64,000 nucleotides of DNA from Streptoalloteichus tenebrarius (GCF_024171885.1 NZ_JAMTCP010000008.1:1-64000), one strand, 5' to 3'; counted from the stretch's first letter, positions 7,735-17,938 are shown. Made by a program: numbers and translations. The notes: generated by a model from the letters alone, not told the origin.

Positions 7735-8991
7735 TCACGCGGGCTTCGCCTGGAGGGCCGTGCTCAGGCGCTCCGAGGTCAGCTCCACCTGCCACAGCCG
7801 CGCGCCGCCGGCCCGCAACGTGCTGGCGACCCCGTCCGGCGACACGTCCTCCGGCGGCTGCCAGCAGGTGCGGCGGACCAGGTCGGGGGAGAGCAGGTTC
7901 TCCACCGGCAGGCGGTGCTCCGTGGCCAGCTCGCTCAACGCCGCCCGCGCCGCGGTGAGCCGCGCGGCGGCGGCCGGGTCGCGGTCGGCCCAGCGGTTGG
8001 GTGGGGGCGGGCCGTCGTTGGCCGGGCTCACCTCGGGCAGCTCGCGGCGGGACAGCCGCCGCGCCCGCTCCAGCGCGCCCATCCACACCCCGGCGAGCCG
8101 GCGCTGCGCCCTGCCCCGGTAGACCGGCAGCTTCAGCAGCTCGGTGACGCCCTCCGGGCTGGCCACGACCGCGTCCACGATGGCGCTGTCCGGGAGCACC
8201 CGGCCAGGGGCGATGTCCCGCTCCCTGGCGATGGCGTCCCGCGCCTCCCACAGGGCGCGCACCGCGGCGAGCTGGCGGGGGTTGCGCAGGCGGTGGATGC
8301 CGGACGTGCGGCGCCACGGCTCGGACCGCGGTTGGGGGAGCGGCGCGGTGCGCACCGCCTCGAACTCCTGGAGCGCCCAGTCGAGCTTGCCCTGCGCGGT
8401 CAGCTCCTCCTCGAGGGCGCGGCGCAGCGGGATGAGCAGCTCGACGTCCAGCGCGGCGTAGGTCAGCCAGTCGGCCGGCAGCGGGCGGCGGGACCAGTCG
8501 GCGGCGCCGTGCCCCTTCTCCAGCCGGTAGCCGAGCAGGCGTTCGACCAGCGCGCCCAGGGCGACCCGGTCGAAACCGGCGAGCCGGCCGGCCAGCTCGG
8601 TGTCGAACAACGTCGTCGGCCGCAGGTCGAGCTCGGCGAGGCAGGGCAGGTCCTGCGAGGCGGCGTGCAGCACCCACTCGGTGTCGGCCAGCGCCTCGAC
8701 CAGCGGCTCCAGCCGGCCGCCGAGCGCGATCGGGTCCACGAGCACGGTCCCCGCGCCGTCCCTGCGGAGTTGCACGAGGTAGGCGCGCTGGGAGTAGCGG
8801 TAACCCGAGGCCCGTTCGGTGTCGACGGCCACCGGACCGGTGGCCGAGGCCAACGCCTCGGCGGCGCGACGCAGCGCCGCCGGGTCCGCCACCACCGGGG
8901 GAACGCCCTCGGCGGGTTCGGTCAGCGGCACGGGCTCGGAGCCGGTGGGACCGGTGGGGTCGGCGTAGGGAGCATCCACGGCCGCTGACAC
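7735..8991 (-). CDS. rnd: Ribonuclease D
   Basis: A 418-residue 3'-5' exoribonuclease of the DEDDy type with an HRDC domain, acting on tRNA precursors and structured RNA. Exonuclease motifs: GPVAVDTERASGYRYSQRAY (first Asp and Glu), LHAASQDLPCLAEL (Asp) and YAALDVELLIPLRRAL (Tyr and Asp). HRDC region near 230-320 includes RNPRQLAAVRALWEARDAIA. I chose GTG 8991 because homology begins shortly after it; the frame is open further upstream, where the codons look like noise. In mycobacteria this gene neighbours the DUF3000-hemE cluster; here a regulator and a dipeptidase lie between. Confidence 0.9.
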   Translation of the reverse strand: MSAAVDAPYADPTGPTGSEPVPLTEPAEGVPPVVADPAALRRAAEALASATGPVAVDTERASGYRYSQRAYLVQLRRDGAGTVLVDPIALGGRLEPLVEALADTEWVLHAASQDLPCLAELDLRPTTLFDTELAGRLAGFDRVALGALVERLLGYRLEKGHGAADWSRRPLPADWLTYAALDVELLIPLRRALEEELTAQGKLDWALQEFEAVRTAPLPQPRSEPWRRTSGIHRLRNPRQLAAVRALWEARDAIARERDIAPGRVLPDSAIVDAVVASPEGVTELLKLPVYRGRAQRRLAGVWMGALERARRLSRRELPEVSPANDGPPPPNRWADRDPAAAARLTAARAALSELATEHRLPVENLLSPDLVRRTCWQPPEDVSPDGVASTLRAGGARLWQVELTSERLSTALQAKPA

Positions 8992-9094
8992 TACGTCGAA
9001 ACGCCCGGTCGCGGGGGTGTTCGGCCGCTGTCCGCGACGGGAGCCGGGCGTGGGTGGGCCGCCGGGTGCGACGGCGGCCGGGCACGCCGTGGCC

Positions 9095-9136
9095 CCGACC
9101 CGTCGGTCCCCGGATGCCCGGGGGCCGACGGGTCGG
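9095..9136 (-). terminator. Terminator after the LuxR-type regulator
   Basis: Perfect inverted repeat CCGACCCGTCGG / CCGACGGGTCGG with a further CCCCGG/CCGGGG stem inside, 25 bases beyond the regulator stop on the minus strand. Confidence 0.75.
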
Positions 9137-9161
9137 CGGCGCACGTCGCGGTGTCCGCTCC

Positions 9162-9878
9162 TCAGCGGATCACGCCGGCCCGCATGGCCAACGCGACCAT
9201 CTGGGCGCGGTCACCGGTGCCCAGCTTGCGCCCGATCCGCGACAGGTGGCTCTTCACCGTGAGCGCGGACAGGTTGAGCGCTTCGCCGATCTCCTTGTTC
9301 GACCGGCCGTCGGCGACCAGTTGCAGCACCTCCACCTCGCGCGCGGACAGCTCCCGCGGCGTGTTGTCGGTGCCGGGAACCCTGGTCCCGGCGGCCAGCA
9401 CCGGAGCGACGCTCGGATCGGCGTACACGCCGCCGTCGAGGACCCGCCGCACGCCGTCGGTGACCACCATCGGCGAGGCGGACTTCAGCAGGTAGGCCTG
9501 AGCGCCTGCCTGGAAGGCCGCCCGCACCGCGTAGGGGTCGTCGGACGAGGCGAGTACCACGATCCGCGGCCATCCCTGGGCACGGAGCTCCGTGACCAGG
9601 TCGATGCCACTCCCGTCGGGGAGTCCGAGGTCGAGGATCGCGAGGTCGCACGGCCCGGTGGCCAGGGCGCGTGCCCTGGCCTCGGCCACCGATGCGGCCT
9701 CGTGCACGGTGCCCGCTCCCATCTGCTGCAACCGGGCGGCGATCGCCTCCCGGAGCAGCGGATGGTCATCGACCACCAGCACCGAGAACAGCTCCTCCCG
9801 CGGGTGCGGGACCATGTTCGCCGGCAACGAGCCGGCTGGCGTGGTTCGAACGGCCTGACCTAAGCCGACGGCAGCCAC
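9162..9878 (-). CDS. NarL/LuxR-family response regulator
   Basis: A 238-residue two-component response regulator. The receiver domain carries the acidic pair VLVVDDHP (about residues 37-38), the phospho-acceptor in LAILDLGLPDG (about 83) and the conserved Lys in AYLLKSASP (about 132). The C-terminal LuxR helix-turn-helix includes LSAREVEVLQLVADGRSNKE and LSALTVKSHLSRIGRKLGTG. The start is GTG 9878: a strong CCAGGGGGG site lies seven bases upstream; an ATG at 9920 has no such site. No histidine kinase is adjacent, so it is an orphan; targets are unknown. It is transcribed divergently from the dipeptidase, across a region with an inverted repeat. Confidence 0.9.
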   Translation of the reverse strand: MAAVGLGQAVRTTPAGSLPANMVPHPREELFSVLVVDDHPLLREAIAARLQQMGAGTVHEAASVAEARARALATGPCDLAILDLGLPDGSGIDLVTELRAQGWPRIVVLASSDDPYAVRAAFQAGAQAYLLKSASPMVVTDGVRRVLDGGVYADPSVAPVLAAGTRVPGTDNTPRELSAREVEVLQLVADGRSNKEIGEALNLSALTVKSHLSRIGRKLGTGDRAQMVALAMRAGVIR

Positions 9879-10014
9879 GTCACTACCCCCCTGGAGTCGG
9901 TCGTGCCCCCCGACCGGCACCGGGACTCTCGACCGATCAGCCGCGCCACTGATCGACCGAAAGTGGTGTCGACGGAGGCAGCGTAGCCGCCCGAGAGGGT
10001 CTGCGGGACGATCA

Positions 10015-10033
10015 ATCGGGTAAGTATCCCGAT
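10015..10033. promoter_or_regulatory. Inverted repeat in the regulator-dipeptidase intergenic region
   Basis: ATCGGG TAAGTAT CCCGAT, a perfect six-base inverted repeat with a seven-base spacer, lies 99 bases upstream of the dipeptidase start and 137 bases upstream of the divergent regulator gene. It is a candidate protein-binding site, perhaps for the adjacent regulator; inference only. Confidence 0.35.
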
Positions 10034-10131
10034 CGAGTTGTGACGAGTTGGGGGCTCGTTAGCACGATCGTGGGAATACGAGCCGGGTGGCTAACGCGCC
10101 CGGCTTTCCCTGCGACAAGGAGGAGTTAACA

Positions 10132-11328
10132 GTGTCTGCGCACGCCACCGGGGACGCTTTCGCCAGGGCACGCGATCTCCTCCGACGCGCGCCGGTCGTC
10201 GACGGGCACAACGACCTCCCGTGGGCGTTGCGCCGGTTGGCGGTCCGTGACGACGGCCGCGCCGATTTCACCCGAATGGACTATGAGGCGCTGGATCGGG
10301 TGGACCTCACCCGCGAGCAGCCCGGCCTGCACACGGACCTGCCCCGACTGCGCAGGGGCGGGGTGGGCGCGCAGTTCTGGTCGGTCTACGTCCCCTGCCA
10401 CCTCACCGGCCACGCTGCGGTGACCGCCGTCCTGGAGCAGGTCGAGCTCGTCCACGAGCTCGTGGCGCGCCACCCGGACCACCTCGCCCTCGCCACGACC
10501 GCCGACGAGGCCGAGCGCGCGCTGGCCGAGGGCAGGATCGCCTCCCTGCTGGGCGCCGAGGGCGGCCACGCCATCGCCGAGTCCCTCGGGGTCCTGCGCG
10601 CGCTGCACCGGCTCGGCGTGCGGTACCTGACGCTCACCCACAACGAGAACGTCCCGTGGGCGGACTCGGCGACCGACGAGCCGGTCGCGGGCGGGCTCAC
10701 CGACTTCGGGCGGGACGTCGTGCGCGAGATGAACCGGCTCGGCATGCTGGTCGACCTCTCGCACGTCGCCGCCACCACCATGCGTGACGCCCTCACCGTG
10801 TCGCGCGCGCCGGTCGTGTTCAGCCACTCCTCCTGCCGCGCGGTGGCGGACAACCCGCGCAACGTGCCCGACGACGTGCTCGCGCGGCTGGCGGACAACG
10901 GCGGCGTGTGCATGATCACCTTCGTTCCGGCGTTCGTCTCCGCCGAGCGCGCGGCCTGGGAGGCCGAGCTGCGCGCCGAGATGACGCGCGCGGGCGAGGA
11001 CTACCGCGACCTCGCCGCCCGCGCGGAGGCCGGCCGGCGGCGCGCGGAGCGCGTGCCTCGCCCCGGCGCGACCCTGGACCAGGTCGTGGAGCACGTCGAG
11101 CACGCCAGGGAGGTGGCCGGCATCGACCACATCGGGCTCGGTGGCGACTACGACGGCGTGGACGAGTTCCCGCCCGGGCTGGAGGACGTCAGCGGGTACC
11201 CCGCGGTGATCGCCGCGTTGCTGGACCGGGGGTGGAGCGAGGAGGACTGCGCGAAGCTCTCCGGGCGCAACGTGCTGCGCGTCCTGCGCGAGGCCGAGTC
11301 GGTGGCGGCAGGCCTCCGTGAGTCGTAG
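10132..11328 (+). CDS. Membrane (renal-type) dipeptidase, peptidase family M19
   Basis: A 398-residue zinc dipeptidase that hydrolyses dipeptides, often including those with D-residues. Metal-site motifs: [12 protein letters not shown] near the N-terminus, [55 protein letters not shown] with NPRNVPDD, and [20 protein letters not shown] near the C-terminus. Length is normal. The GTG at 10132 has a perfect AAGGAGG site eight bases upstream, so I prefer it to the ATG/GTG options further up. No signal peptide is evident, so it is probably cytoplasmic. It ends well before a strong terminator at 11504. Confidence 0.92.
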   Translation: MSAHATGDAFARARDLLRRAPVVDGHNDLPWALRRLAVRDDGRADFTRMDYEALDRVDLTREQPGLHTDLPRLRRGGVGAQFWSVYVPCHLTGHAAVTAVLEQVELVHELVARHPDHLALATTADEAERALAEGRIASLLGAEGGHAIAESLGVLRALHRLGVRYLTLTHNENVPWADSATDEPVAGGLTDFGRDVVREMNRLGMLVDLSHVAATTMRDALTVSRAPVVFSHSSCRAVADNPRNVPDDVLARLADNGGVCMITFVPAFVSAERAAWEAELRAEMTRAGEDYRDLAARAEAGRRRAERVPRPGATLDQVVEHVEHAREVAGIDHIGLGGDYDGVDEFPPGLEDVSGYPAVIAALLDRGWSEEDCAKLSGRNVLRVLREAESVAAGLRES

Positions 11329-11503
11329 CGACTAGTCGTCGCGACGTCCGGAGCACCATCAGGACATGGCACGGCTGGCGCGTCGTGCGAGCTGACAGCG
11401 GTGGCGGCCGCCGGGTTTCGTCTCGCCCATCACCGCGCCAGCCTTGTTCCGCTCTGGTTTTGGCCAGCTCGGACAGGTGCGCGTCCAACACATACTCGTA
11501 TTG

Positions 11504-11550
11504 AGAGCGCGTCCTCTCCCGTTCCGTATGCATGGGAGAGGACGCGCTCT
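11504..11550 (+). terminator. Strong terminator, dipeptidase side
   Basis: Perfect 17-base-pair stem AGAGCGCGTCCTCTCCC / GGGAGAGGACGCGCTCT with a 13-base loop, followed by TTTA. It lies 175 bases after the dipeptidase stop. The rest of 11329-11725 shows no convincing coding frame. Confidence 0.85.
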
Positions 11551-11725
11551 TTACGTGTAAGGGCTCTGGTGCGCGAAAGTGACTGGTGACGGCGGCAGGA
11601 GATGAGAAGGACGTCGTGCGCGGCGTCGTCCGGGTCGCGCCCCGACCGTCGAGGGACTGAGCGTTCGCGGCGTTCTCGCGGCTGTCCGGGCGAGGCCGCC
11701 GGGAGGTGGAATCGTCCCCCTGGGC

Positions 11726-12289
11726 TCAGCCGCTCTTACGGTGACTGAGGTAGGCCACGCCCACCGGCGGCAGTCCCGCCGCGTTCGCCAGCAGCTCGCA
11801 GAACGCCTCGCCGTGCGTGGTCAGCTCCGGGTCCAGCGCCGTCCACGAGCCGCGCAGCTCCAGGTCGTGCGTGTGCGGCGGCCCCGAGATGTCGCCGAAC
11901 CGGGCGGAGGAGGTCAACGTGATGGTCCCGCCGAGCGCGACGTGGGCGGCCCCGCACGCCTCCAGCGCCTCGGTGAGCCACGACCACCCCACGTCGGGCA
12001 GGAGCGGGTCGGTCGCCACCTCGGGGTCCAGCTCCGCCCGCGCGTAGACGACCAGCCGCAGCACCCCGCCCCACGCCTCGTCCCCGTCCGGGTCGTGCAG
12101 CAGCACGAGCCGGCCGGTGGCGAGCTCGCCCGAGGGGCCCTCCACCTCGGCGGCGAGGGCGAACGTCCACGGGGCGAGCCGCTGTGGCGGGCGCACCTCG
12201 TCGAGTTCCACCTCGGGCCGCGGCCGCACCGCACGCAACGCCGCCACCGCCCGCCGGAACACCTCGGGCACTCCCGACAACCCGGTCAC
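11726..12289 (-). CDS. DUF3000 family protein
   Basis: A 187-residue actinobacterial protein of the DUF3000 family, normally encoded next to hemE, as here. Recognisable parts are [20 protein letters not shown] and [16 protein letters not shown] near the N-terminus, [20 protein letters not shown] in the middle and [20 protein letters not shown] followed by [11 protein letters not shown]-type C-terminus. Function unknown; conserved synteny with haem synthesis is the only clue. Divergent from hemE with about 130 bases between, which must hold both promoters. Start GTG 12289. Confidence 0.9.
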   Translation of the reverse strand: MTGLSGVPEVFRRAVAALRAVRPRPEVELDEVRPPQRLAPWTFALAAEVEGPSGELATGRLVLLHDPDGDEAWGGVLRLVVYARAELDPEVATDPLLPDVGWSWLTEALEACGAAHVALGGTITLTSSARFGDISGPPHTHDLELRGSWTALDPELTTHGEAFCELLANAAGLPPVGVAYLSHRKSG

Positions 12290-12420
12290 GCCGTGACTGT
12301 ATGCCTCACAACCCCGTATTCGGCGCCAGACGCGCCGACCGCGGTGTGGCGGACGCCTCCGGTCGGCGGGGCACGGGCGAGGAAGGACGGACGCGCGCCG
12401 CGTGCGACGATGGGGGAGAG

Positions 12421-13488
12421 ATGACGAACGCAGCGCCGGTCTCGGCCCGCCGGGACCTCACCCACGCCCCGTTGCTGGTCGCCGCGCGCGGCGGCACCCC
12501 CTCCCACGTCCCGGTCTGGTTCATGCGGCAGGCCGGCCGCTCGCTGCCGGAGTACCGCGAGGTGCGCGCCGGCGTGCCGATGCTCCAGGCGTGCTTCACC
12601 CCCGACCTGGCCTGTGAGATCACGCTCCAGCCCGTGCGCAGGCACGGGGTGGACGCGGCGATCCTGTTCAGCGACATCGTCGTGCCGCTGGCGGCCGCCG
12701 GGGTGGACCTGGACATCGTCCCCGGCACCGGCCCCGTCGTGGCCTCGCCCGTGCGCTCCGCCGCCGACGTCGCCGCGCTGCCCGCGCTGGACCCGGCGCA
12801 GGTGGAGCCGGTGGCGCAGACCGTGCGGCTGCTGGTCCGCGAGCTGGGGCGGACGCCGCTGATCGGTTTCGCCGGCGCGCCCTTCACCCTGGCCTCCTAC
12901 CTGGTCGAGGGCGGGCCGAGCCGGCACCACGAGCGCACCAAGGCGCTCATGCACTCCGACCCGGACACCTGGCACGCCCTGCTGGACCACCTGGCCGGCG
13001 TCACGCTGGAGTTCCTGCGCGTGCAGGTGGCGGCCGGCGTCGACGCGGTGCAGCTCTTCGACTCCTGGGCTGGCGCGCTGTCCGAGGCGGACTACCGCCG
13101 GTTCGTGCTCCCGCACTCGCGGCGGGTGCTGTCCGGCCTGGCCGACGCGGGCGTGCCGAGGATCCACTTCGGTGTGGGCACCGGCGAGCTGCTCGGCGCG
13201 ATGCGCGAGGCCGGCGCGGACGTCGTCGGGGCGGACTGGCGGGTGCCGCTGGACGAGGCCGCGCGTCGGGTGGGGCCCGGCGCGGCCGTGCAGGGCAACC
13301 TGGACCCGGCGATCCTCTTCGCCGGGTGGGACGTGGTCGAGGCCGAGGTGCGGCGGATCGTCGCGGAGGGCCGCGCGGCCGACGGGCACATCTTCAACCT
13401 GGGCCACGGCGTGCTGCCCGAGACCGATCCCACCGTGCTGACCAGGGTGGTCGAGCTGGTGCACTCCCTGGAGCCGGGACGGCGGTGA
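12421..13488 (+). CDS. hemE: Uroporphyrinogen III decarboxylase
   Basis: A 355-residue enzyme converting uroporphyrinogen III to coproporphyrinogen III. Family marks: [19 protein letters not shown] (residues about 34-52), [49 protein letters not shown], and [13 protein letters not shown] near the end. Start ATG 12421 follows GGGGGAG; an in-frame extension upstream has no homology. First gene of hemE-hemG-hemQ; its stop overlaps the next start. Confidence 0.97.
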   Translation: MTNAAPVSARRDLTHAPLLVAARGGTPSHVPVWFMRQAGRSLPEYREVRAGVPMLQACFTPDLACEITLQPVRRHGVDAAILFSDIVVPLAAAGVDLDIVPGTGPVVASPVRSAADVAALPALDPAQVEPVAQTVRLLVRELGRTPLIGFAGAPFTLASYLVEGGPSRHHERTKALMHSDPDTWHALLDHLAGVTLEFLRVQVAAGVDAVQLFDSWAGALSEADYRRFVLPHSRRVLSGLADAGVPRIHFGVGTGELLGAMREAGADVVGADWRVPLDEAARRVGPGAAVQGNLDPAILFAGWDVVEAEVRRIVAEGRAADGHIFNLGHGVLPETDPTVLTRVVELVHSLEPGRR

Positions 13489-14930
13489 CCGTGCGCCGGG
13501 TGCTGGTCGTCGGGGGCGGGATCACCGGCCTGGTGGCCGCGCACCGGCTGCGGGTCCTGCTCGGGGAGCGGGCCGAGATCGTCCTGGTCGAGCAGTCCGA
13601 CCGGCTCGGCGGCAAGCTGCGCACGGTCGAGCTGGCCGGCGCGGCCTACGACGTGGGCGCCGAGGCGTTCCTGCTGCGGCGGCCCGAGGTCGCCGACCTG
13701 GTCGCCGAGCTGGGGCTGTCCGACCTGGTGGTGAGCCCGGCCCTGGTGGCCTCACGGGTGCGCGCCTCGGGTCGCACCGTGCCCGTCCCCCCGCGCACCC
13801 TCATGGGCGTGCCCGCCGCGCCCGAGGCGCTGCGGGAGGTGTTGTCCCCCGAGGCGCTGCGGCGGGTCGCCAACGAGCCGGAGCTCCCCCCGATCGACCT
13901 CGCGGGCGCCGACGTGTCCGTTGGCCGGCTGCTGCGCGGTCGGCTCGGGGACGAGGTGGTGGACCGGCTGGTCGACCCGCTGCTCGGCGGCGTGTACGCG
14001 GGCCGGGCCGACAACCTGGGGCTGCGCGCCACGATGCCGCAGCTCGCCGCCGCATTGGACCGCGGCGCCGGCTCGCTGGTGCGGGCCACCTCCGACCTGG
14101 TCCCGCCTCCCGACCCGCGCCTGCCGCGACCGCCGGTCTTCGGCGCGCTGCGGGGCGGCTTCCAGGTCCTGGTGGACCGGCTCGCGTCCGCCTCGCGGGC
14201 GAGGGTCCGGCTCGGGCAGCCCGTGCGGTCCCTGCTCAGGACGGAGCGGGGATGGCGGGTGGAGATCGGTTCGGCTCCGCGCCCCGAGGCGATGGACGTC
14301 GACGGCGTGGTGCTCGCCGTGCCCGCGCCGGCCGCCCGCCGCCTGCTGGCCGACGTGGCGCCGGCGGCGGCCGCCGCCTACGGGCGGGTCGAGGTCGCCT
14401 CGATGGTGGTCGTCGCGATGGCGCTGCCCGCCGACACCCGCCTGCCGGAGTCCAGCGGGGTGCTGGTCGCCGAGGGCGAGCGGTGGGCCGACGGCACGCC
14501 GTTCACGGCCAAGGCGTTCACCTTCTCCAGCCGGAAGTGGGGGCACCTGGGCGACCGGGTGCTCGTGCGGGGCTCGGTGGGGCGCTTCGGCGAGGCGGCG
14601 GCGCTGCGCCGCGACGACGGCGACCTGGTGCGCGCGGTGCGCGCCGACCTCGCGGAGCTGACCGGCGTCGCGGCGGAGCCGCTGGACGTCGCCGTCGTCC
14701 GGTGGGGCGGCGGCCTGCCGCAGTACGGCGTCGACCACGTCGACGTGGTGGCGGCGATCGAGGAGACCGTGTCCCACCAGCCAGGACTCGCCGTGGCGGG
14801 CGCCACGCTGCACGGTGTCGGACTGCCCGCGTGCGTCGCGACGGCGGACGCCGCGGCGCGTCGTGTCGCTGCCCACCTCTCGACCTCGGCGGCACCCGCG
14901 AGTGGGACGATGGGCCCATGGCCCGCCTGA
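13485..14930 (+). CDS. hemG: Protoporphyrinogen/coproporphyrinogen III oxidase (HemY type)
   Basis: A 481-residue FAD-dependent oxidase. The FAD-binding start [17 protein letters not shown] and the following [14 protein letters not shown] are clear, as is the C-terminal [19 protein letters not shown] flavin-contact segment. Because HemQ follows, the actinobacterial coproporphyrin-dependent route is implied, in which this enzyme oxidises coproporphyrinogen III to coproporphyrin III. Start GTG 13485 overlaps the hemE stop; a second in-frame GTG at 13491 is possible. Its 3' end overlaps hemQ by 13 bases. Confidence 0.93.
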   Translation: MTVRRVLVVGGGITGLVAAHRLRVLLGERAEIVLVEQSDRLGGKLRTVELAGAAYDVGAEAFLLRRPEVADLVAELGLSDLVVSPALVASRVRASGRTVPVPPRTLMGVPAAPEALREVLSPEALRRVANEPELPPIDLAGADVSVGRLLRGRLGDEVVDRLVDPLLGGVYAGRADNLGLRATMPQLAAALDRGAGSLVRATSDLVPPPDPRLPRPPVFGALRGGFQVLVDRLASASRARVRLGQPVRSLLRTERGWRVEIGSAPRPEAMDVDGVVLAVPAPAARRLLADVAPAAAAAYGRVEVASMVVVAMALPADTRLPESSGVLVAEGERWADGTPFTAKAFTFSSRKWGHLGDRVLVRGSVGRFGEAAALRRDDGDLVRAVRADLAELTGVAAEPLDVAVVRWGGGLPQYGVDHVDVVAAIEETVSHQPGLAVAGATLHGVGLPACVATADAAARRVAAHLSTSAAPASGTMGPWPA

Positions 14931-15610
14931 ACTACGCCGAACTCAACAACACCATCCGGTACACGATGTGGTCGGTCTTCCGGATCCAGCCGGGGGCCCT
15001 TCCCGCCGACCGCGGCCCCGCCGCCCGTGAGGCCCAGGAGTACCTGGACGCCCTGGAGGGCAAGGGGGTCGTCGTCCGCGGCGTGTACGACGTGGCCGGA
15101 CTGCGGGCCGACGCCGACTACATGATCTGGTGGCACGCCGAGGAGGTCGAGCAGGTCCAGGCGGCCTACACCGGTTTCCGTCGCACCGCGCTGGGCCGCG
15201 CGTCGACTCCCGTCTGGAGCAACGTCGCGCTGCACCGTCCCGCCGAGTTCAACAAGAGCCACATCCCGGCCTTCCTGGCGGGCGAGGAGGCGCGCAAGTA
15301 CGTGTGCGTCTACCCGTTCGTGCGCTCCTACGAGTGGTACCTGCTCCCCGACGAGGAGCGGCGCGCGCTGCTCGCCGAGCACGGCCGCGAGGCGCGGGAC
15401 TACCCGGACGTGCGGGCCAACACCGTGGCGTCGTTCGCGCTCGGCGACTACGAGTGGATCCTCGCCTTCGAGGCCGACGAGCTGCACCGCATCGTGGACC
15501 TGATGCGGCACCTGCGGGGCACCGAGGCGCGCCGCCACGTGCGGGAGGAGATCCCGTTCTACACCGGCACCAGGGTGGTCCCCTCGGAGCTGGTGCTCAA
15601 CCTGCCCTGA
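14918..15610 (+). CDS. hemQ: Coproheme decarboxylase, chlorite-dismutase family
   Basis: A 230-residue HemQ, the last enzyme of the coproporphyrin-dependent haem pathway, which decarboxylates coproheme to haem b. Typical elements: [20 protein letters not shown] at the N-terminus, [38 protein letters not shown] and [20 protein letters not shown] with [13 protein letters not shown] at the end. Start ATG 14918 lies inside the end of hemG. Completes the three-gene haem operon; a bidirectional hairpin follows. Confidence 0.96.
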   Translation: MARLNYAELNNTIRYTMWSVFRIQPGALPADRGPAAREAQEYLDALEGKGVVVRGVYDVAGLRADADYMIWWHAEEVEQVQAAYTGFRRTALGRASTPVWSNVALHRPAEFNKSHIPAFLAGEEARKYVCVYPFVRSYEWYLLPDEERRALLAEHGREARDYPDVRANTVASFALGDYEWILAFEADELHRIVDLMRHLRGTEARRHVREEIPFYTGTRVVPSELVLNLP

Positions 15611-15642
15611 CGGCCCACCCGTCGGATCGTCTGACTGATCGC

Positions 15643-15688
15643 GGTCGTGCCCGGACGAGCCCGGTGACGGGCGTCGCCGGGCACGACC
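15643..15688. terminator. Bidirectional terminator between hemQ and the DUF692 operon
   Basis: Perfect 12-base inverted repeat GGTCGTGCCCGG / CCGGGCACGACC with a 22-base loop that can itself pair (GCCCGGTGACGGGC). It exactly abuts the stop of the minus-strand operon and lies 32 bases after hemQ. Confidence 0.8.
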
Positions 15689-16063
15689 TCAGCGTCGCCG
15701 CCACCAGCGGCGGCGGCCGGGGAGCCGTTCTCCCCGCTTTTCCAGCCACCGCGTGAAGGCGGCGGCGTCGTCCCGCGCCGTGGAGCCGGTCCGCCGGGGG
15801 TTCGCCGCGGCGTAGGCGTCGAACAGGGGAGCGAGCCGGTCGCCCAGGTGGTCGACGAGGTCCGGCCGGAGCCGGGCGACGACCCGGCGCCGCTTCGCGC
15901 GCAGGGCACGGGCCTGGGCGCGGACCCGCTCGACGTCGAATCCCGGCGGCGGGGCCTCGGCGAGCACCAGGGCGCGCAGCAGGCCCGCCTGCGCGGCGGC
16001 GAGCCGCCGCCGGCGTTCGGCGTCCCCGTCCGGTCGTGCCGCGTCGTGGGGGTCGCCGGTCAA
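15689..16063 (-). CDS. Small partner protein of the DUF692 enzyme (BufC/SCO6045-like, tentative)
   Basis: A 124-residue basic, helical protein that starts at TTG 16063, overlapping the DUF692 stop as TTGA. Features: [20 protein letters not shown], then [54 protein letters not shown] and a terminal RRRWWRRR. The pattern of an LxxxQAxLLRAL helix, an FD..RV.A.A.AL..KR segment and a C-terminal RWL..RG resembles the small helical partners that accompany DUF692/MNIO enzymes and present the substrate peptide. That identification is tentative; coupling to the DUF692 gene is certain. No membrane segment. Confidence 0.7.
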   Translation of the reverse strand: MTGDPHDAARPDGDAERRRRLAAAQAGLLRALVLAEAPPPGFDVERVRAQARALRAKRRRVVARLRPDLVDHLGDRLAPLFDAYAAANPRRTGSTARDDAAAFTRWLEKRGERLPGRRRWWRRR

Positions 16064-16875
16064 CCGTGGGACTCCACGACGGCGCGGATGGCGGCGAGTT
16101 CGGCCGCCAGTTCCTCGTCCGAGGGGTACTGGTCGTCCCGTTCCAGCAGCACGCCCGGCGGGTCGACCCGGCGCCGCAGCTCGGCGAGGAGGTCGAGCAC
16201 CGGTCGGGTCACCGGGTGGGCGTGCGTGTCGTGGTAGAGCCCGTCCCGCTCCTCACCTCCGGCCACGTGCACGTAGGCCAGGCGTTCCCAGGGCACGGCG
16301 TCGAGGAACGCCGTCGGGTCGCTGCCGAGGTTGCGGGCGTTGACGTACAGGTTGGCCACGTCGACCACGAGCCAGCACCCGGTGCGCTCGACCAGCTCGG
16401 CCAGGAACTCGCCCTCGTCCAGCTCGGCGTCGGGCCACTCCAGCAACGCGGCCACGTTCTCCAGCGCCAACGGCACCGGCAGCTCGGCCTGCGCGTCGAG
16501 CACGTTGGCGACGAGCACCTCCAGCGCGTCCCTGGTGCGGGGCACCGGCAGCAGGTGCCCGGCCTCCCAGCCGTCGCCACGCACGAACGCGACGTGGTCG
16601 CTGACCAGGGGAGCGCCCAGCGACTCGGCGACCGCGGCCAGGTGCGCCACCCGGGACCGGTCGACCGGCTCGGCGCCGCCGAGCGACAGCGAGACCGCGT
16701 GCGGCAGCACCGGCACGCCGCGTTCGCGCAGCACGCGCAGCGACTCGGGCGGGTTCGCCGGGTGCACGCCCTCCGCGATCACCTCGACGAAGTCCACGCC
16801 GGGCAGGCGCTCGACGGTGAGGTCGATCTCGGGGCGCCACCCGATGCCGACGCCGAGTCGGGGGAGGGTGTTCAT
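16060..16875 (-). CDS. DUF692 multinuclear non-haem iron oxidase (MNIO)
   Basis: A 271-residue TIM-barrel protein of the DUF692 family. Members bind two or three irons and modify Cys, Asp or Asn in ribosomal peptides. Visible family motifs: [39 protein letters not shown] (His), [14 protein letters not shown] (Asp, His), [12 protein letters not shown] (Glu, Asn), [17 protein letters not shown] (Asp, Asn), YVHVAGGEE (His), DTHAHPV (Asp, His) and [11 protein letters not shown] (Glu), so the metal ligands appear complete. I chose ATG 16875, preceded by GAGGTGACC; the frame continues upstream without homology. It lies downstream of a membrane protein with a Gly/Cys tail, its likely substrate, and upstream of a small partner gene. 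Confidence 0.9.
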   Translation of the reverse strand: MNTLPRLGVGIGWRPEIDLTVERLPGVDFVEVIAEGVHPANPPESLRVLRERGVPVLPHAVSLSLGGAEPVDRSRVAHLAAVAESLGAPLVSDHVAFVRGDGWEAGHLLPVPRTRDALEVLVANVLDAQAELPVPLALENVAALLEWPDAELDEGEFLAELVERTGCWLVVDVANLYVNARNLGSDPTAFLDAVPWERLAYVHVAGGEERDGLYHDTHAHPVTRPVLDLLAELRRRVDPPGVLLERDDQYPSDEELAAELAAIRAVVESHG

Positions 16876-16991
16876 GCGGTCACCTCGCGAACGTCGTGGT
16901 TGTGGTTCGTCCGATGGGGAGTGCGGGGAAGGGCCGGAAGCGGGCCGCGTCACGGTGGTTCCGCTCGGCACGGGCGTCATCCGGCGGAGGT

Positions 16992-17048
16992 GAGGGACCC
17001 GTCCGTGCGCCCACGCCCCCTGGTCGTCGGCGCGGGGGCGGGTCCCTC
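16992..17048 (-). promoter_or_regulatory. Hairpin between the Gly/Cys-tail gene and DUF692
   Basis: Perfect 10-base arms GAGGGACCCG / CGGGTCCCTC enclosing a second CGCCCCC/GGGGGCG pairing, starting eight bases beyond the tail-protein stop. There is no new gene for another 120 bases. It could act as a partial terminator or RNA-stabilising stem that makes the putative substrate more abundant than its enzyme. Confidence 0.5.
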
Positions 17049-17055
17049 GGGGCGG

Positions 17056-17919
17056 TCAGCCTCCACAACCGCCGCCGCAGCCCCCGCCTCCGCCGCCGCC
17101 ACCGCCACCGCCGCAGCCCCCGCTGCCGCCGTCGCCACCGGCGTCGCCGCCGTCCGACGACGCGCCAGGGGAACCGTCACCGCTGGCCAGCAGGACGGCC
17201 CGCTCCGGCCCTGGCGGCATCGCGACGAACCCGGCCAGCGCCACGGCCACGGGCAGGTCCGAGGCCCGCGGACCCCGCGAGTGCCGCCGCGCCCGCGCGT
17301 CGGTCACCAGCTCGTCGCCGGCCCTCGTGCGGAGCGGTTCGCGTCGCACCAGGCCGAGCACGACCACGAGCACGGTGAGGGCGAGCAGGAGGACCAGCCA
17401 TAGCACCGGGCGGTCGAGGGCCAGCCCGTTCACCAGGCGGACGACCCCCACCACGCCGACCAGGGCGGCGGGCAGGACCGCGACCAGCAGGCCGGTGCGC
17501 GCCCTGTCCGGGTCGACTACGACGCCGGAGGACACCAACCGGCGGCGGATCTCGTCGGTCAGGGGCAGGGACCGGGCCGCGGCCCGGAGGTGGCCCACCG
17601 TGCGGGCGCGCCCCGCGGCCACCAGGTCCAGCAACCTCGCGTCGACCGGGTGCTCCGCCCGCCCGCCGGTGGCCCGCAGGTGGCCGTTCCGGGAGATCCG
17701 CAGCGCCCCCGCGGTGAGCAGGCGGCCCACGGCCAGGTCGGCCAGGCGGGCGGGTCCGGCGGCCAGGTAGGCCAACTCCTCCGGGCTCGGCGCCGGCAGG
17801 TGGCCGTCCGCCGCGCGGAGGCGACGCCGCGCGACGGCCAGCCACACGACGGCCAGCCCGAGCGCGACCAGGTACAGCAGGAGGAACCGCGGACCGCTCA
17901 ACCCCCAGGGCTCGTTCAC
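17056..17919 (-). CDS. TIGR04222-like membrane protein with Gly/Cys-only C-terminal tail
   Basis: A 287-residue protein. It opens with MNEPWGLSGPRFLLLYLVAL and one membrane helix, then a cytoplasmic-looking region (LAYLAAGPARLADLAVGRLL), two further membrane helices near 145-195 (LLVAVLPAALVGVVGVVRLV and VLWLVLLLALTVLVVVLGLV) and a soluble stretch. The last 30 or so residues are almost only Gly with three Cys: GGSGGCGGGG and finally GGCGGGCGG. The family layout (N-terminal TIGR04222 domain, low-complexity Gly/Cys tail, DUF692 neighbour) suggests the tail is a leaderless substrate for the adjacent MNIO. The reaction and final role are unknown. Start GTG 17919, with ACGGAG upstream; 19 bases after the paralogue. 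Confidence 0.8.
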   Translation of the reverse strand: MNEPWGLSGPRFLLLYLVALGLAVVWLAVARRRLRAADGHLPAPSPEELAYLAAGPARLADLAVGRLLTAGALRISRNGHLRATGGRAEHPVDARLLDLVAAGRARTVGHLRAAARSLPLTDEIRRRLVSSGVVVDPDRARTGLLVAVLPAALVGVVGVVRLVNGLALDRPVLWLVLLLALTVLVVVLGLVRREPLRTRAGDELVTDARARRHSRGPRASDLPVAVALAGFVAMPPGPERAVLLASGDGSPGASSDGGDAGGDGGSGGCGGGGGGGGGGGCGGGCGG

Positions 17920-17938
17920 CGTGACTCCGTTCCCCTCG

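Noticed and set aside
11401-11589. Small plus-strand frame across the dipeptidase terminator
   Set aside because: It runs through a perfect 17-base-pair hairpin and has no ribosome site; the hairpin explains the sequence.
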